NCBI RefSeq assembly: GCF_016906535.1
Contig: NC_057383.1
Location: 1,674,001 to 1,738,000, forward strand
DNA: 64,000 nucleotides
From: Rhizoctonia solani
Lineage: Eukaryota > Basidiomycota > Agaricomycetes > Cantharellales > Ceratobasidiaceae
Reading direction: 5' to 3'
The position numbers and the translations under genes were made by a program. Positions 46,381 through 57,518 of this stretch are shown here, one piece after another. Position 1 is the stretch's first letter, and the number at the start of each line of letters is the position of its first letter. Below the pieces are notes generated by a model. The model was not told where the DNA came from. It saw only the letters and a list, made by a program, of their open reading frames with translations, and searched no databases.

Positions 46381-47684
46381 TCAAGCTCGCCAGCAGCTCG
46401 TTCCTAGACCGGTCCCTGCACTCGGTTGCCATTTTGCCGCGTACTTGGCTTTCGTCTCAATCCAAATCATACGTTCTCTTGCTCCGCTCAACGCCCTCCA
46501 GCGCACGCAGGAAGCCTCTTCGGCGGTTGATGAGTCGCACTGAAGTTGGACGAGATTGGGAGCGGGCGCTAGTAGGGAGGGGTTGGATGTGATATGTGGA
46601 AGTACTATTGTGAGCACATCCTTGCGTGACATATACTTCTCGCCAGTGGTCCACCAACAATCTTGCTCGCTAGTACTGAACCCAACCTGTTCGAACAAAA
46701 GGTGAGCTGGTGTACGAGCTGCTGCTGGTAGGCCACCACAATGTGAGCCGGTAGATGTATCGTACTCTAGCGAAAAGTGTTTAAACACAGAAATAAATCA
46801 TGCATGTGACAAAACTCACCAATTGACTCGGCTAACCTCTTGCGCCCCTGAAATAGCATACCAGATAGCACAACCAAAAGCATAAGAGTATACACATTGA
46901 GCGAGACTCGTGTAATAGAATGCATGACCTCGCCGGTAGGGATGTGCTTGGTTAGGACACTGAGAAGCTTGTGTAACATCCAACCATTGCGGCTAAAATC
47001 GCCTGGGTGCTTTGGCTTATTAAACGCGGTGGGCTTGACGAGTCGTACTGCACAGGTCTTGGAGGCAATATGATACAAACTCGGATCCAATAGAAGCCAA
47101 TCGTAGTATGCTGGCCCGGAGTAGAGGGCAAGGGAACTGGGGCGGTCGTACAAGGCCAAATCATTGGGAGTATCTACGTAGATGGCGAGGGCCCGACGAT
47201 GATCGTACACTGCTAGATCCTTCGGGCCATCGTAGTAGTTGACAGTTAGTATTACACGCTCATGAATAGAGGTGGAATCTGGCCAGGTGGCATTTGAGTA
47301 CAGCGAATGATGGTCTGGGTGAGACTGGGGACGACCATCGATAGTTCTGGGTCGCTTGTACCACTTGATGATATTTTTCGGGGTGACCATCCGAGAGACA
47401 GGGAGAGAAATTCTGCCTCTGATTTGGTGGGTGATCAGCCACTATGCTTCCTCGACTCGGTCGCCAACTTACTTGCGCGTCACAGGTGTGGAAGGGAACG
47501 CGAGCCGCGTCGTGCTTAGGGACCGGTGACCTTGGCGAACGAAACTTCAAGCAGGGTTATTATGTGCCACACTTGTCGAAAGGGTTACATACTGAACAAA
47601 GTCTCCGGGCTCCGGCCGGCTAGAATGGCGCACCGAAGTCATGAGGGCTCCGGCCGCGATGATCAAGTGAGAAAAGAATAGCAT
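46381..47684 (-). CDS. Putative single-pass transmembrane protein, function unknown
   Basis: Start ATG at 47682-47684 gives a hydrophobic leader (MLFFSHLIIAAGALMTSVRH) that could be a signal peptide. Exons then give RSPRSPVPKHDAARVPFHTC, a central domain (KNIIKWYKRPRTIDGRPQSH, RVILTVNYYDGPKDLAVYDH, RRALAIYVDTPNDLALYDRP, with repeated LALY-type strands), and a membrane segment (VYTLMLLVVLSGMLFQG, about 46850-46900). A last exon with WWTTGEKYMSRKDVLTIVLP and ARERMIWIETKAKYAAKW ends TGA at 46381-46383. The signal peptide plus lumenal domain plus helix suggests a type I membrane protein. No family recognised. Confidence 0.6.
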
Positions 47685-48931
47685 TATATGAAGAAGTACA
47701 GCTGACAATCTCCCTGAGGCAATGAGGTGGTTGAGATCAGGAGCAGGGGTAATTAGGGAGCTTTATATACACCACAGGAGTCGGTGGGGGAGGAGATTCA
47801 GCTAGGTGGATAGGGGGCGCCCCTATGTGTAAAACACGCTACCAAGTCACGGGAATACTCGTCCTCCAATTATTTTTATATTAACACGAGCTTAGTGTTG
47901 AGAGCTTCCAAAAGTTTGGAGCAAGATAACGGTCAATGCTTGCAAAAACACTGGTCAGTGCATACAGTCACAATAGACCCCGACGCCGGCGGGATGCGTC
48001 GAAGCACGTGACCCTGATGAGCGGGAGTTGTTTGTTAGAGCTTGACAAGAGTGACAGCGGTCCTATGATGCCATCATGCGTTCATAACAGAACGCTTGTA
48101 TGGGCTTGGTGGCATTTTGGTAGGTGTGCCAGCCCTGTGCGGCGTTCTATATAGCATTATGCATACTGCCGCCCATAATATTACTTCCCGGGGATTATCA
48201 ATGCTTGCTGGTTTTTCGATAGGCTACTACAGATTTATGTAGAAATACCGAGCAAGCCCCAGATATAGTATTTTAAGGAGCTAAATCACTAACACCGAAT
48301 GAATTTTAAAGCATTTGTTCAACACCGACGGCATAAGCAATGGAATATTCGATATATACTAGTCTTATCTATGCTTGTATCACTGTATGTTTTCTGCTGG
48401 TATATTATTGTGGTACAATATATTACCTCGAGACGATTGATGGAGAATTTATATTAAGTTTGGCCCCCATGAGACGACATCAAGACCTGATTCAGCCACG
48501 GTTCCTGTGGATCATGGCGGAAGTATGGGCGGGATTGAAACATTGATATGAACACTGGAATTGACGACCGTCGGAAGTGAAGCTAAATTTCAGAAGAAGG
48601 AAAACCTTCCCATTCACTGATTATTCCGTCCTATGTATCCCAGAGCTTATACCTAATAACGCAAAACGCTCTGATACAGAAGTAGTAAGACACATCAGCC
48701 ATTTGTCTTTTTGTGTTTGTAGAACTTATTCTTGGGGTGGCGGATTCTGCCGAATATATCTACTTCCGCCACTAAAGTTACTTTATTATTTCACAACAGC
48801 CCCTCACACTGACAACTGAATCGAGATCCAGACCTAGTACTCCCCCGGTGTTGCTCTGTATATATAGAGCAACAAGCAAGACATTTATCAGCCCCTCTAA
48901 CCTCAGGATTGTGTTCTAACGCTCGCCCATT
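47685..48931. other. Intergenic between divergent genes
   Basis: Promoter regions of the membrane-protein gene (-) and P450-1 (+). Small frames at 48340-48546 (hydrophobic start YTSLIYACITVCFLLVYYCG) and 48577-48819 have no support. No repeat recognised. Confidence 0.4.
48851..48872 (+). promoter_or_regulatory. Palindromic TATA region of P450-1
   Basis: Seven-base arms TTGCTCT and AGAGCAA surround GTATATAT, centred about 70 bp before the ATG at 48932. The TATATA core is a likely TATA box; the symmetric arms could be a dimeric regulator site. Confidence 0.4.
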
Positions 48932-51624
48932 ATGTCAAATTTTTCCTCAATGCAGTCCAACTCAGTGTTTTTCCAGCTAGGAATTTCGCATCACTATCAG
49001 CTTTACTGTTTTTTACTTGGCATCGTTGGCGCAACGGGTATACTGACTCTATACAAAACATTGACCACCAAGTCGGATATCTTGGTGTTGGATGGCCCCA
49101 CTACAAATTCAATAGTTTGGGGTACTTAGCCTATTGAGAAAATATTTTCTCTGTATAACCAATTGTGTTGCCTTTTGCAGGGAGCGCGTCTGACATGTTC
49201 GACGATGAAGGGGGCCTCGAGTTTCAAGATAAATTAAAGAATACTTACGGTTCAGCGTGCCGAATACGAGGCCCCTTCGGGGTGAGTCAATAAAACTGTT
49301 AGCGATGTCTCGTAACTATACTTTTTACATAGGCGACTGAGCTGTGGGTTTCAGACCCACGGGCACTCCAAGAAATCCTGGTCAAAGGGCATGATTCCTT
49401 TAGGGAGCCTGATTGGTTCACCACGTGAGTCTATCACTCATTTGGTTTGGTTACATACTAAATGTCTATATTTAGTTGGCTAGAACTTGTATTTGGGCCA
49501 GTAGTAGCCACGGTCTATGGTAAATTCCACGACTTGAAACTTCATTATTATGACTAACTCCCGCTAGGACATCAACACAAAATTCAGCGCAAAGTATGTA
49601 TGAACCGTCCCAGTCGTAGCTTAACTAAATTTTGGAAAGATCCTAAACCCGGTTTTCACCACAAACCATGTTCGCAATTGTGAGTATGGATGTATAGCAT
49701 CGTTGCATAATCTCACTTCTATTCTCTCTACGCGTAGTGGTAAAACTTTAATACTCAGGCCTTCTTCACGGCATCTAATATTGTTGCATTCAGACGCCTA
49801 CCATAACAACAATCGGACAAAAGGTGAATCGTTTATTAGAGTTTGGGGGGTTTGATCGAGCTATAAGCCAATACAAATGTTTCCAGTTCGTTGAGATCTT
49901 GAAATCGGAAGTTGAAACGAACGAAACCAATACGGAGATAATCGACATCTTTAAATGGGTTCACCTGGTTTCTCTTGAGATCATTGGTCAAGCAGGTATG
50001 TTACAAAAAGCCGTGGTGGAGATAAGCTGAGTTTCCCTGTTTAGGAATTGGCCACTCGTTTGGTATATTGGAAGGAAACGTGCCAGACTATCTGGCCGCT
50101 TCTCGTGACTTTTTGTGAGTATGCGCGTATTATAGTCCCCTCGCGTCTCTAACCATTCTTAAAGTGCGTTGATGGCCGAGATGTGGTATTTCCATCCGTT
50201 TGTTACCTTTTTCTCCCGGATAGGAACTGCTTCCTTTCGACGAGCCATTGTAGAGTGGATCCCGCACCGGCCTGTTCAGAGAATAAAGAATGTGTCCGAT
50301 ACTATGCATAAAACGGTCAGTATGATGCAAGCGGTTTGTGGGCGAGACGCTGATGACCGAGATTTAGGCAGTGGAGATCATGAGGCACAAACGAGAGGCA
50401 ATGCACAATGGGACCTTGGACTCGGAGGTGGCGGCTGGAAAGGATATCATGACAGCACTCTGTAAGCACTCCTGGTTCTACCGTTTTTGTCGTTTTCGAC
50501 TTGACGTTGACCACACTTAGTGAGTCAAAATCTTGTCGTGGCACCTCATGATCAGATGACGGATGAGGAGATATTATCACAAGTCAAGTGTGTGCCAACA
50601 ATTGAGCCAGCAAAAATATAATACTAAGGCATACTCCCTTCCGATCATTAGTGGGCTGGCATTTGCAGGACATGACACTACAAGGTACTGAAGCTATGCA
50701 TGCTAAGGTAATAGGTGATAATTAATTTTCATGAAACCTTAGCTCTGCTCTCTCGCAAGCAATCAACATGTTGGCCGAGTACCAGGAGGTTCAGACAAAA
50801 CTTCGGGATGAAATTCGTACAGCGCACCGCTCTTACGGGAAGAATCTGGATTACGACCAACTCAATTCACTCTCTTACTTGGATGCAGTTTGTCGAGAGT
50901 GCTTGAGGCTTCATGCTCCGGGAGCGTTTGCAATCCGTGTCGCAACTGAGGATTGGACATTACCTCTCCATTACCCAATCAAAACCAAGGACGAAAAGGT
51001 CACGCTATCGACAATACGGATTCCAAAAGGTACCACCCTGCATATAGCTCTTCGAGCTGCGAACAAGGATGAGTAAGTATTAAAAGTCATGCTGTGGGAT
51101 TTTGCTGACTTGATGCTTCAGAAGAACTTGGGGAGTCGATGCTGAGGAGTTTAAACCTGAGCGCTGGCTTGAGCCATTGCCAGCAAGCGTTTCAGATGCT
51201 CGCATGCCGGGAATATATTCGTCGATGTACGTATCGCTAATGAGAGAAATGACGTTCTTGAGTAATTTTTGTTGGTGATCGCTAGGATGACATTCTTGGG
51301 AGGACCGCGAGGGTGTCCGTGAGTGGCCTTATATTGATTCGATTAACAAGCAGTGATAACCGTTGCTCTAGAGGCATGAAGTTCTCTCAACTAGAGATGA
51401 GTTGGTAGCTTCTCCTGAGACACAAAAAACCGAATACTCATACTAAATGTGTAGAAATTGTACTCTCGCGCTTGGTGTCGTCGTTCGGTTTCCGTCCTTC
51501 CGGAGATGCAATCAGGTGGAAGGCTACTGGGATCGCCAAACCGCATGTCCAGCGACCCGACGGGAAATTTAGTGAGACTCCCATGATGCCTATTAGAGTG
51601 ACTGTGTTGGAAGAGACAGAGTAG
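48932..51624 (+). CDS. Cytochrome P450 (paralogue of the one at 61406-64000)
   Basis: Haem monooxygenase; substrate unknown. Start ATG 48932, N-terminal hydrophobic anchor (YQLYCFLLGIVGATGILTLY), then SDILVLDGP. Next exons give DMFDDEGGLEFQDKLKNTYG, ELWVSDPRALQEILVKGHDS and FKWVHLVSLEIIGQAGIGHS. Helix I reads GLAFAGHDTT; helix K YLDAVCRECLRLHAP has ExxR; then IRIPKGTTLHIALRAANKDE and FKPERWLEPLP. The haem loop FLGGPRGCP-GMKFSQLEM spans an intron. A GTTGGT donor joins to KIVLSRLVSSFGFRPSGDAI, and the gene ends VTVLEETE, TAG at 51622-51624. About fifteen short exons; all P450 landmarks are present. A Copia element inserted 59 bp past the stop. It faces the paralogue, with a Zn2Cys6 regulator between. 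Confidence 0.86.
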
Positions 51625-51678
51625 GTAGCCATAGATATGCATACACACACGCGCGTACTTGGCTTCGGTTTGCTTCTC

Positions 51679-51683
51679 GTTTA
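51679..51683. repeat. Left 5-bp TSD of the Copia element
   Basis: GTTTA, repeated at 57220-57224. Confidence 0.9.
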
Positions 51684-51951
51684 TGTAGAAATCTCTTGTA
51701 AGTACTAGAACAATCTAGTACGTTCTTACGCAGTAATCGAGTCAAGTGTCGAGTCACTTGGTACATGCGCAGTAGAAAGCGCAGCCTTCTACGGTATGAC
51801 TCGAGAGAGTCCATAAGGTATATATAGCCCTACCAAGGCTCTTATACCGTATCTCTCTCTACTCACTTAACTCTCTGTCATTACTCTTTACTTAACACGA
51901 CTTGTATTAGTTACAGTATATACATTTGTCTATTAACGATCTATTTCTACA
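51684..51951 (+). repeat. 5' LTR of the Copia element
   Basis: 268 bp, TG...CA ends within a perfect 9-bp terminal inverted repeat (TGTAGAAAT/ATTTCTACA). A TATATATAG sequence near 51820 is a likely promoter. Confidence 0.93.
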
Positions 51952-51963
51952 GGTTATGAGCCC
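51952..51963 (+). other. Primer binding site (initiator tRNA-Met half-molecule type)
   Basis: GGTTATGAGCCC directly follows the 5' LTR. It is complementary to GGGCTCATAACC, the anticodon stem-loop region of initiator methionine tRNA (anticodon CAT). This is the arrangement known from elements primed by a cleaved half-tRNA, such as Drosophila copia. Confidence 0.6.
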
Positions 51964-52026
51964 CGCTTGTACGCTTTATAACCTAAAGTAAATAGATAGA
52001 TATATATACTTACCTGTGTACACATT

Positions 52027-54486
52027 ATGGCCGATAATACTGCTAGTACATCGACCAATACTGGTATCAGCGGCTTACACCGGATACCATCCCTACGAGG
52101 GACCGAGAATTATAATGTGTGGCGAATACAAATGGAAGACATACTCACAGATCTTGATTTGTTCGCACACGTCAATGGTACCAAACAGCGACCTAACAAA
52201 ACGATAAATGTAAAGTTAACAGGTCGAAAGGATGCCAATAATAAGGACTTACCTGACCTTGAAGTTGGCAATGAAAATCCTGAGTATACATCGTGGGCTA
52301 AAGACGATCGCAAAGCCTTATCGAACATACGTCTCCGAGTCGACGGACACGTACTAACGCATATACGAAGCTGTGAATATTCTGCAAACGCTTGGCAGAT
52401 CCTGGAGGCAACATATCAGGTTCAAGGCACCGTCGGATTAATCGACTTACGGAGAAAATTCTTCAGTCACCGAATGACCGATGGAGAAGACGTCGAGGAA
52501 CATATCCAACGTATGCGCGGATGGTTCCAACAAATAAACTCAATAAGCCCTAACTCGTGCACCGAAATCGACTGGATTACGACGCTCATAGCGAGCCTAC
52601 CTGACTCATGGGATAGCTTTACGCAGTCCGTAAGCTTCCAATTCGACTCAGCAGACACAACCAAGCTAACAACTCAAATAAGCGACTTACGTTCACGAGT
52701 CTTAGCCGAAGCTCACCGGCGGAACACTAGGAGCAATGAAGGAAAGGCTTTCTTTAGTACAAACAAGCCTCTGTTCAATAGAACCGTACGTACCAATTCG
52801 GGTCACAAAGGACCGGATAAATCGAAGTCCAAATGCAATAACTGCGGGAAGATAGGCCACTGGGCAGCCGAATGTAGAGGCCCGGGTGGTGGTGCATACA
52901 AACACAGTCAGAACAATAAGGGGAATCAGACGAACAGGAAGTTCAACTCACCAAACAGACCCCGGAACAATAACGCCCGCGCGCATATAGCAGTCGCAAA
53001 TAACGATACTAATGACTACGCGTTCTCGAACTTCGAGAACATTCCCGAAGGCCTACGTAAAGCCGCGAACGAATGGATAGCCGATAGTGGAACGACGACT
53101 CACATAGCAAATAATCGGAACTCTTTTTCCGACTATAGTAAGACATCTGGTTATGTAACCGGCGTAACCGGTAAAGAGCCGATCTTGGGCCGAGGCACCG
53201 TAGAACTGGAATGCCTGATTAATAATGATACAAACGAATATAGGACAATTAGGCTTACAAACGTAGCTCACGTGCCGAGCTCCCCGGCTAATTTGATAAG
53301 TTTATCACTAGTCACAGATAAAGGCTATCGAGTCTCAATGGACCGAGACCAATTAGTAATACATGGTACAAACAATGAAGTGATCACCTATGGTTCGAAG
53401 CTCCGAGACCGTGATCAAGGAAGTCTGTGGAAAATAAATGCTAAGGCAGTTAGCAAAACAACGGCAAAACAAAAGGCTCAAAATGTACCCACTGAACTGG
53501 CGCTAGTTAAACAAACTGGTCGAACTTGGCTCGACTGGCATAGAGTACTCGGGCACATCGGCCCGCAAGCACTCCAACGAATAAAGAATACAGGCGCAGT
53601 TAGCGGAATGGAAATAGCGGAAGATAAGGACGGACTCAACTTCGAATGTGAGTCCTGCATTCAAGCGAAGGCGCATACACGCCCATTCCCGAAGGAATCA
53701 ACCACCAAAACGAACAAAATCGGCGAACTCGTAGTGACCAATGTATGGGGACCCGCCCGAACCCCCTCAATCGGACGCTATAAGTATTATGTATCATTTA
53801 CGGATGTAGCCACTCGTTTCACGCGTTTAGGATTCTTGAGGCACAAGGACAAAACTTTGAATGAATATAAATTGTTCGAAGCCATGCTAAATACACAAAA
53901 GAATAAGAAAATTAAACGCGTACAATTTGATAACGGCGGGGAATTTGTGAATAAGGAATGGGAAGAGCATGCAGCACAGAAAGGGACCGTTTTAGAAACA
54001 ACGGCCCCGTACTCATCTCAGCAAAACGGTATCGCTGAACGATTAAACCGTACACTTACCGATAAGGCCCGAGCAATGCTACTCGAGTCAGCAGCCCCGA
54101 AGTTCCTTTGGAACGAGGCTATCGCGTACGCATGTTATCTCAAGAACCGCGTACCTACGCAAGTGCACGGTAAGTTCTGGAAAACACCGTTTGAGGCGTT
54201 TTGGGGAAACAAACCGGACGTTAGCGTGCTGCGGCCTTGGGGAACCAAGTGCTACGTACTCGACCAAGGCGAGAACAGGTCCAAATTGGACCCGAAGACC
54301 TTCACGGCAACATTTGTAGGAATATCGGACGCTCAAGGTAAGAGCTGGCGTTATTATAAACCCGGAGCTAATCGCATATTGCACTCACGCAATATATTGT
54401 TCCCTAGGAGTCATGCGACCATAGAAGAGGTCGACGACAGTACCGATTGGGGGGAATTGGTCGCTCCGCCCGCTGAGGGGAGATGA
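52027..54486 (+). CDS. Copia Gag-protease-integrase polyprotein (first part of pol)
   Basis: 819 codons from ATG 52027. Residues about 1-230 are the Copia-type Gag (YNVWRIQMEDILTDLDLFAH). A CCHC zinc knuckle CNNCGKIGHWAAEC starts at about residue 270. The protease active site is IADSGTTTH (about 351-359). The integrase zinc region is WHRVLGHIG...CESCIQ (from about 503). The integrase core has FDNGGEF and GIAERLNRTL. At the place of the first catalytic Asp the sequence reads VVTNVWGP, with Asn at residue 572, codon AAT at 53740-53742. The frame ends TGA at 54484-54486, and the next open frame begins at an overlapping ATG (54483). Copia elements normally have one continuous gag-pol, so this is either a frameshift or a frameshifting site. 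Confidence 0.9.
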   Translation: MADNTASTSTNTGISGLHRIPSLRGTENYNVWRIQMEDILTDLDLFAHVNGTKQRPNKTINVKLTGRKDANNKDLPDLEVGNENPEYTSWAKDDRKALSNIRLRVDGHVLTHIRSCEYSANAWQILEATYQVQGTVGLIDLRRKFFSHRMTDGEDVEEHIQRMRGWFQQINSISPNSCTEIDWITTLIASLPDSWDSFTQSVSFQFDSADTTKLTTQISDLRSRVLAEAHRRNTRSNEGKAFFSTNKPLFNRTVRTNSGHKGPDKSKSKCNNCGKIGHWAAECRGPGGGAYKHSQNNKGNQTNRKFNSPNRPRNNNARAHIAVANNDTNDYAFSNFENIPEGLRKAANEWIADSGTTTHIANNRNSFSDYSKTSGYVTGVTGKEPILGRGTVELECLINNDTNEYRTIRLTNVAHVPSSPANLISLSLVTDKGYRVSMDRDQLVIHGTNNEVITYGSKLRDRDQGSLWKINAKAVSKTTAKQKAQNVPTELALVKQTGRTWLDWHRVLGHIGPQALQRIKNTGAVSGMEIAEDKDGLNFECESCIQAKAHTRPFPKESTTKTNKIGELVVTNVWGPARTPSIGRYKYYVSFTDVATRFTRLGFLRHKDKTLNEYKLFEAMLNTQKNKKIKRVQFDNGGEFVNKEWEEHAAQKGTVLETTAPYSSQQNGIAERLNRTLTDKARAMLLESAAPKFLWNEAIAYACYLKNRVPTQVHGKFWKTPFEAFWGNKPDVSVLRPWGTKCYVLDQGENRSKLDPKTFTATFVGISDAQGKSWRYYKPGANRILHSRNILFPRSHATIEEVDDSTDWGELVAPPAEGR

Positions 54487-56807
54487 CTTGCGCTAACAGC
54501 GCTGCGGAACGACCGAAGGAAGATGCTAGAACAGGGGGAGAACATGTAGTAAGAAAAACCGAGAAAAATGAATTAAAAATCGAGAGCGAACCTGAGAGTA
54601 TAAAAGAAGAGGTGAAAGTCGAACCAACATCATCCAACTCATCTACTGAACCTGTTCGACAACCTGCACTACACAAACCTACCACCTCTCGCTCTAGGTC
54701 TGCTATGCGCCCTAACCTTAGTGCTACGGCTGCTGAATCGCTCAAAAGAATCAACTCACTTACTACCGGGAGCTACGACGGCGTTTGAACACGCCGACAG
54801 AACCCAAACGCCCCCGCGATCTCACTCAGCAAGGAACATGGCAAGCTCGAGATCAATGTCGATGACACCTCCCCATCCGGTCAGTTTAATCCTAGCATAA
54901 GGAACGAACAAACTAACCTAGCTCTAGAAATCTCCGATATATTCACCGGCTCCAGCGACGCCAACAGCTCCGACAGCAAGATCAACTACTCATACGATCT
55001 CCCCACTGACGACACCTCCACCTTACTCTCCGCACCTTCCATCCCGTCCGAGTACGCCTACGCATTGGAGACGCCGACAACACCCAAATCGACCTCGACT
55101 ATCAACGATAGACTGGTCAAGAGATTCAGCCATCTCAGGCTATCAGACGCGACTCCAACCGAGCCGGATTCCCCCTTGGCGTCGACCGGGGATCTGGAAC
55201 AACCCTGGTCCCTCGCGGCCATTACCAAGGCGGCCGACAACCCAACCGTGGAGGAGGCCCTTGCGGGACCACAGGCACTCGAATGGTGGAAGGCGATGCA
55301 GAATGAGGTCAGTACCTTTGACAAACTAGACACGACCGAACTCACCGAATTACCCTACGAACGCAAGGCAATGGGGAACAAATGGGTTCTCACGCTCAAA
55401 CGCGATGAGAACGGTGAACCGGTACGCTATAAAGCACGATTAGTCGTCCAAGGTTTTAGCCAACAGCCAGGTATCGACTTCGATAAGACATTCGCACCTG
55501 TTGTACAATTAGATTCCATTCGTACACTTGTATCGCTTGCTAACAACAACGACTGGGACGTCTGACAGCTAGACGTCAATGCCGCCTACTTACACGCACC
55601 TATCGAAGAAGACTTATACATGCGACAAATTCCTTACTTCAACGACGGTACGGACCGAGTTCTTAAACTCAAGCGATCTATATATGGACTGAAACAAGCA
55701 GGCCAAATGTGGAACAAATTTTACGATACCAAACTCAAGACAATCGGTTATAAACCTTGCCTTACCAACACATGTGTCTACCAACGTATCCAAGAATTGA
55801 ACGGTGAGCAATACGTATCCATTATTGCCACCCACGTTGATGACTCAATCGTAATTACATCGACAAACCACACTGACTTCGCAATATCAGAACTCCTGAA
55901 CATATTCAATATGCGCGACTTAGGCCCCATTCGTCACTTCCTGGGTATCACATTCAAGCGCGATCGTAAACAAGGAATTATGCACCTTAACCAAACCGCA
56001 TACATCAACAGCTTAGCCGAATTCGCAGGTCTTAAAGATGCTTACCCCGCCGACACTCCACTCAGCCCTAGTGTTCAGCTTACACGTTTCGAGGGCACCA
56101 AACCAAAATTTAACTATGGGACTTACATTGGTAAGCTCCTATATGCGGCCTTGTGTACCCGTCCTGACATCGCATTCGCCGTCGCACACCTTGCTCAATT
56201 CACTTCGTGTTACGGACCGGCACACGTGACTCAAATCAAACGTGTCATTCGCTACCTCTTAGGCACTCCGACGCTAGGACTTACGTATCGCCGATCAGCC
56301 GAAGACTTCGGCGAAATCGGTTATTCCGATGCTGACTGGGGAAGCAACCTCATAGATCGTAAGTCCGTCTCCGGTCATGTCTTTATGCTTGGAGGCGCTG
56401 CGATTTCTTGGTCAGCTAAGAAGCAGGCCACAGTCGCATTGTCGACTATGGAAGCCGAATATATGTCGTTGGCACACACATGTACTCAGGCTCTTTGGCT
56501 TCGTCAATTCTTTGAGGAATTGCACTTATACGCCGACGCCCCTACTCTCATATTGTCCAATAATATCGCCGCATTAACATTATCCGTAGAATCCCAATAC
56601 CACGGACGCTCAAAGCATATCGATATACGACACCATTTTATGCGCGATATCATCGAGCAACGTAAGGTATCTACCTTGTACGTACCTACTCATGAGAACT
56701 TAGCCAACGCTTTTACTAAAGCTCTGCCGGCTCCTCAATTTAGGTATCTCATGCGATCAATCATGGGAGAGATTACGGAGACGTCGATCGAGGACGAAGT
56801 TGATTAA
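54483..56807 (+). pseudogene. Copia reverse transcriptase/RNase H region with in-frame stops
   Basis: Frame 0 continues the polyprotein after a one-base backward shift. It is interrupted by TGA at 54786-54788 (in a Ser/Thr-rich linker) and TGA at 55563-55565, inside the reverse transcriptase, just before QLDVNAAYLHAPIEEDLY. Upstream of that stop are AMGNKWVLTLKRDENGEPVR and KARLVVQGFSQQPGIDF. Downstream are SIYGLKQAGQMWNKF, the HVDD catalytic box and RNase H (YSDADWG, TMEAEYMSL, SKHIDIRHHF). The third RNase H acid is Asn in LSNNIAAL (56559-56561) where DN is usual. Last stop TAA near 56805. Each stop could come from CGA, and each Asn from GAT, by CpG transition. Confidence 0.85.
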
Positions 56808-56940
56808 CCAAATCAACTTAATCAATCATAAATAGCTGTATAACTGAAAATAGTAAAGCCATGTATATGAACGGCCATTGGTTTCGAAATATGATTGAAT
56901 TTATTGACTCGTCTTTAATGTATCTACACTTAACTCGCTT

Positions 56941-56949
56941 AAGGGGGAG
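56941..56949 (+). other. Polypurine tract of the Copia element
   Basis: AAGGGGGAG immediately precedes the 3' LTR; primes plus-strand synthesis. Confidence 0.8.
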
Positions 56950-57219
56950 TGTAGAAATCTCTTGTAAGTACTAGAACAATCTAGTACGTTCTTACGCAGT
57001 AATCGAGTCAAGTGTCGAGTCACTTGGTACATGCGCAGTAGAAAGCGCAGCCTTCTACGGTATGACTCGAGAGAGTCCATAAGGTATATATATAGCCCTA
57101 CCAAGGCTCTTATACCGTATCTCTCTCTACTCACTTAACTCTCTGTCATTACTCTTTACTTAACACGACTTGTATTAGTTACAGTATATACATTTGTCTA
57201 TTAACGATCTATTTCTACA
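56950..57219 (+). repeat. 3' LTR of the Copia element
   Basis: 270 bp, identical to the 5' LTR except for one additional TA within TATATATATAG near 57085. Confidence 0.93.
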
Positions 57220-57224
57220 GTTTA
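57220..57224. repeat. Right 5-bp TSD of the Copia element
   Basis: GTTTA, matching 51679-51683. Confidence 0.9.
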
Positions 57225-57518
57225 TATGGATCTTTAGCGGATATCTAGGCTCTTTTTCTTCTTAAAATACAATCCCGTTTTCCTTGCACCTCCTTACTTA
57301 ATAGTAGAAACAATAAACTCGACCATGCGCGCTTTCAAGCCTCATGCATAGGTGAAATGGAAAATGCAATACTTGACTAATCCTGATGACCACAAATGAA
57401 TCCAAGTATCCATTCTACGACAAATTCCAAGGAGAGCGCCAAATGTGAGACTTATTCCCCACCATGCTACAAACTTCGGACGCCAGGCAGCGCCCACTCA
57501 CCATTCCTTTCGCCCACA

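Larger units (their letters stand above)
51684..57219 (+). mobile_element. Ty1/Copia LTR retrotransposon, recent but coding-defective
   Basis: 5536-bp element with 268/270-bp LTRs that begin TGTAGAAAT and end ATTTCTACA, flanked by GTTTA duplications. Gag, protease, integrase, reverse transcriptase and RNase H follow in Copia order. The LTRs differ only by one TA in a TATATA run, so insertion is recent. The coding region has a frame break at 54477-54486, in-frame TGA codons at 54786-54788 and 55563-55565, and Asn at two usual catalytic Asp positions. It could not move by itself. Confidence 0.94.

Noticed and set aside
48340..48546. Small membrane protein (68 codons) upstream of P450-1
   Set aside because: A hydrophobic stretch in AT-rich DNA is easily formed by chance; no conserved motif, no intron and no regulatory context.
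55563..55565. TGA in the Copia reverse transcriptase as a recoded or read-through codon
   Set aside because: A second TGA and two lost catalytic Asp codons point to decay; CpG transition explains each of them.
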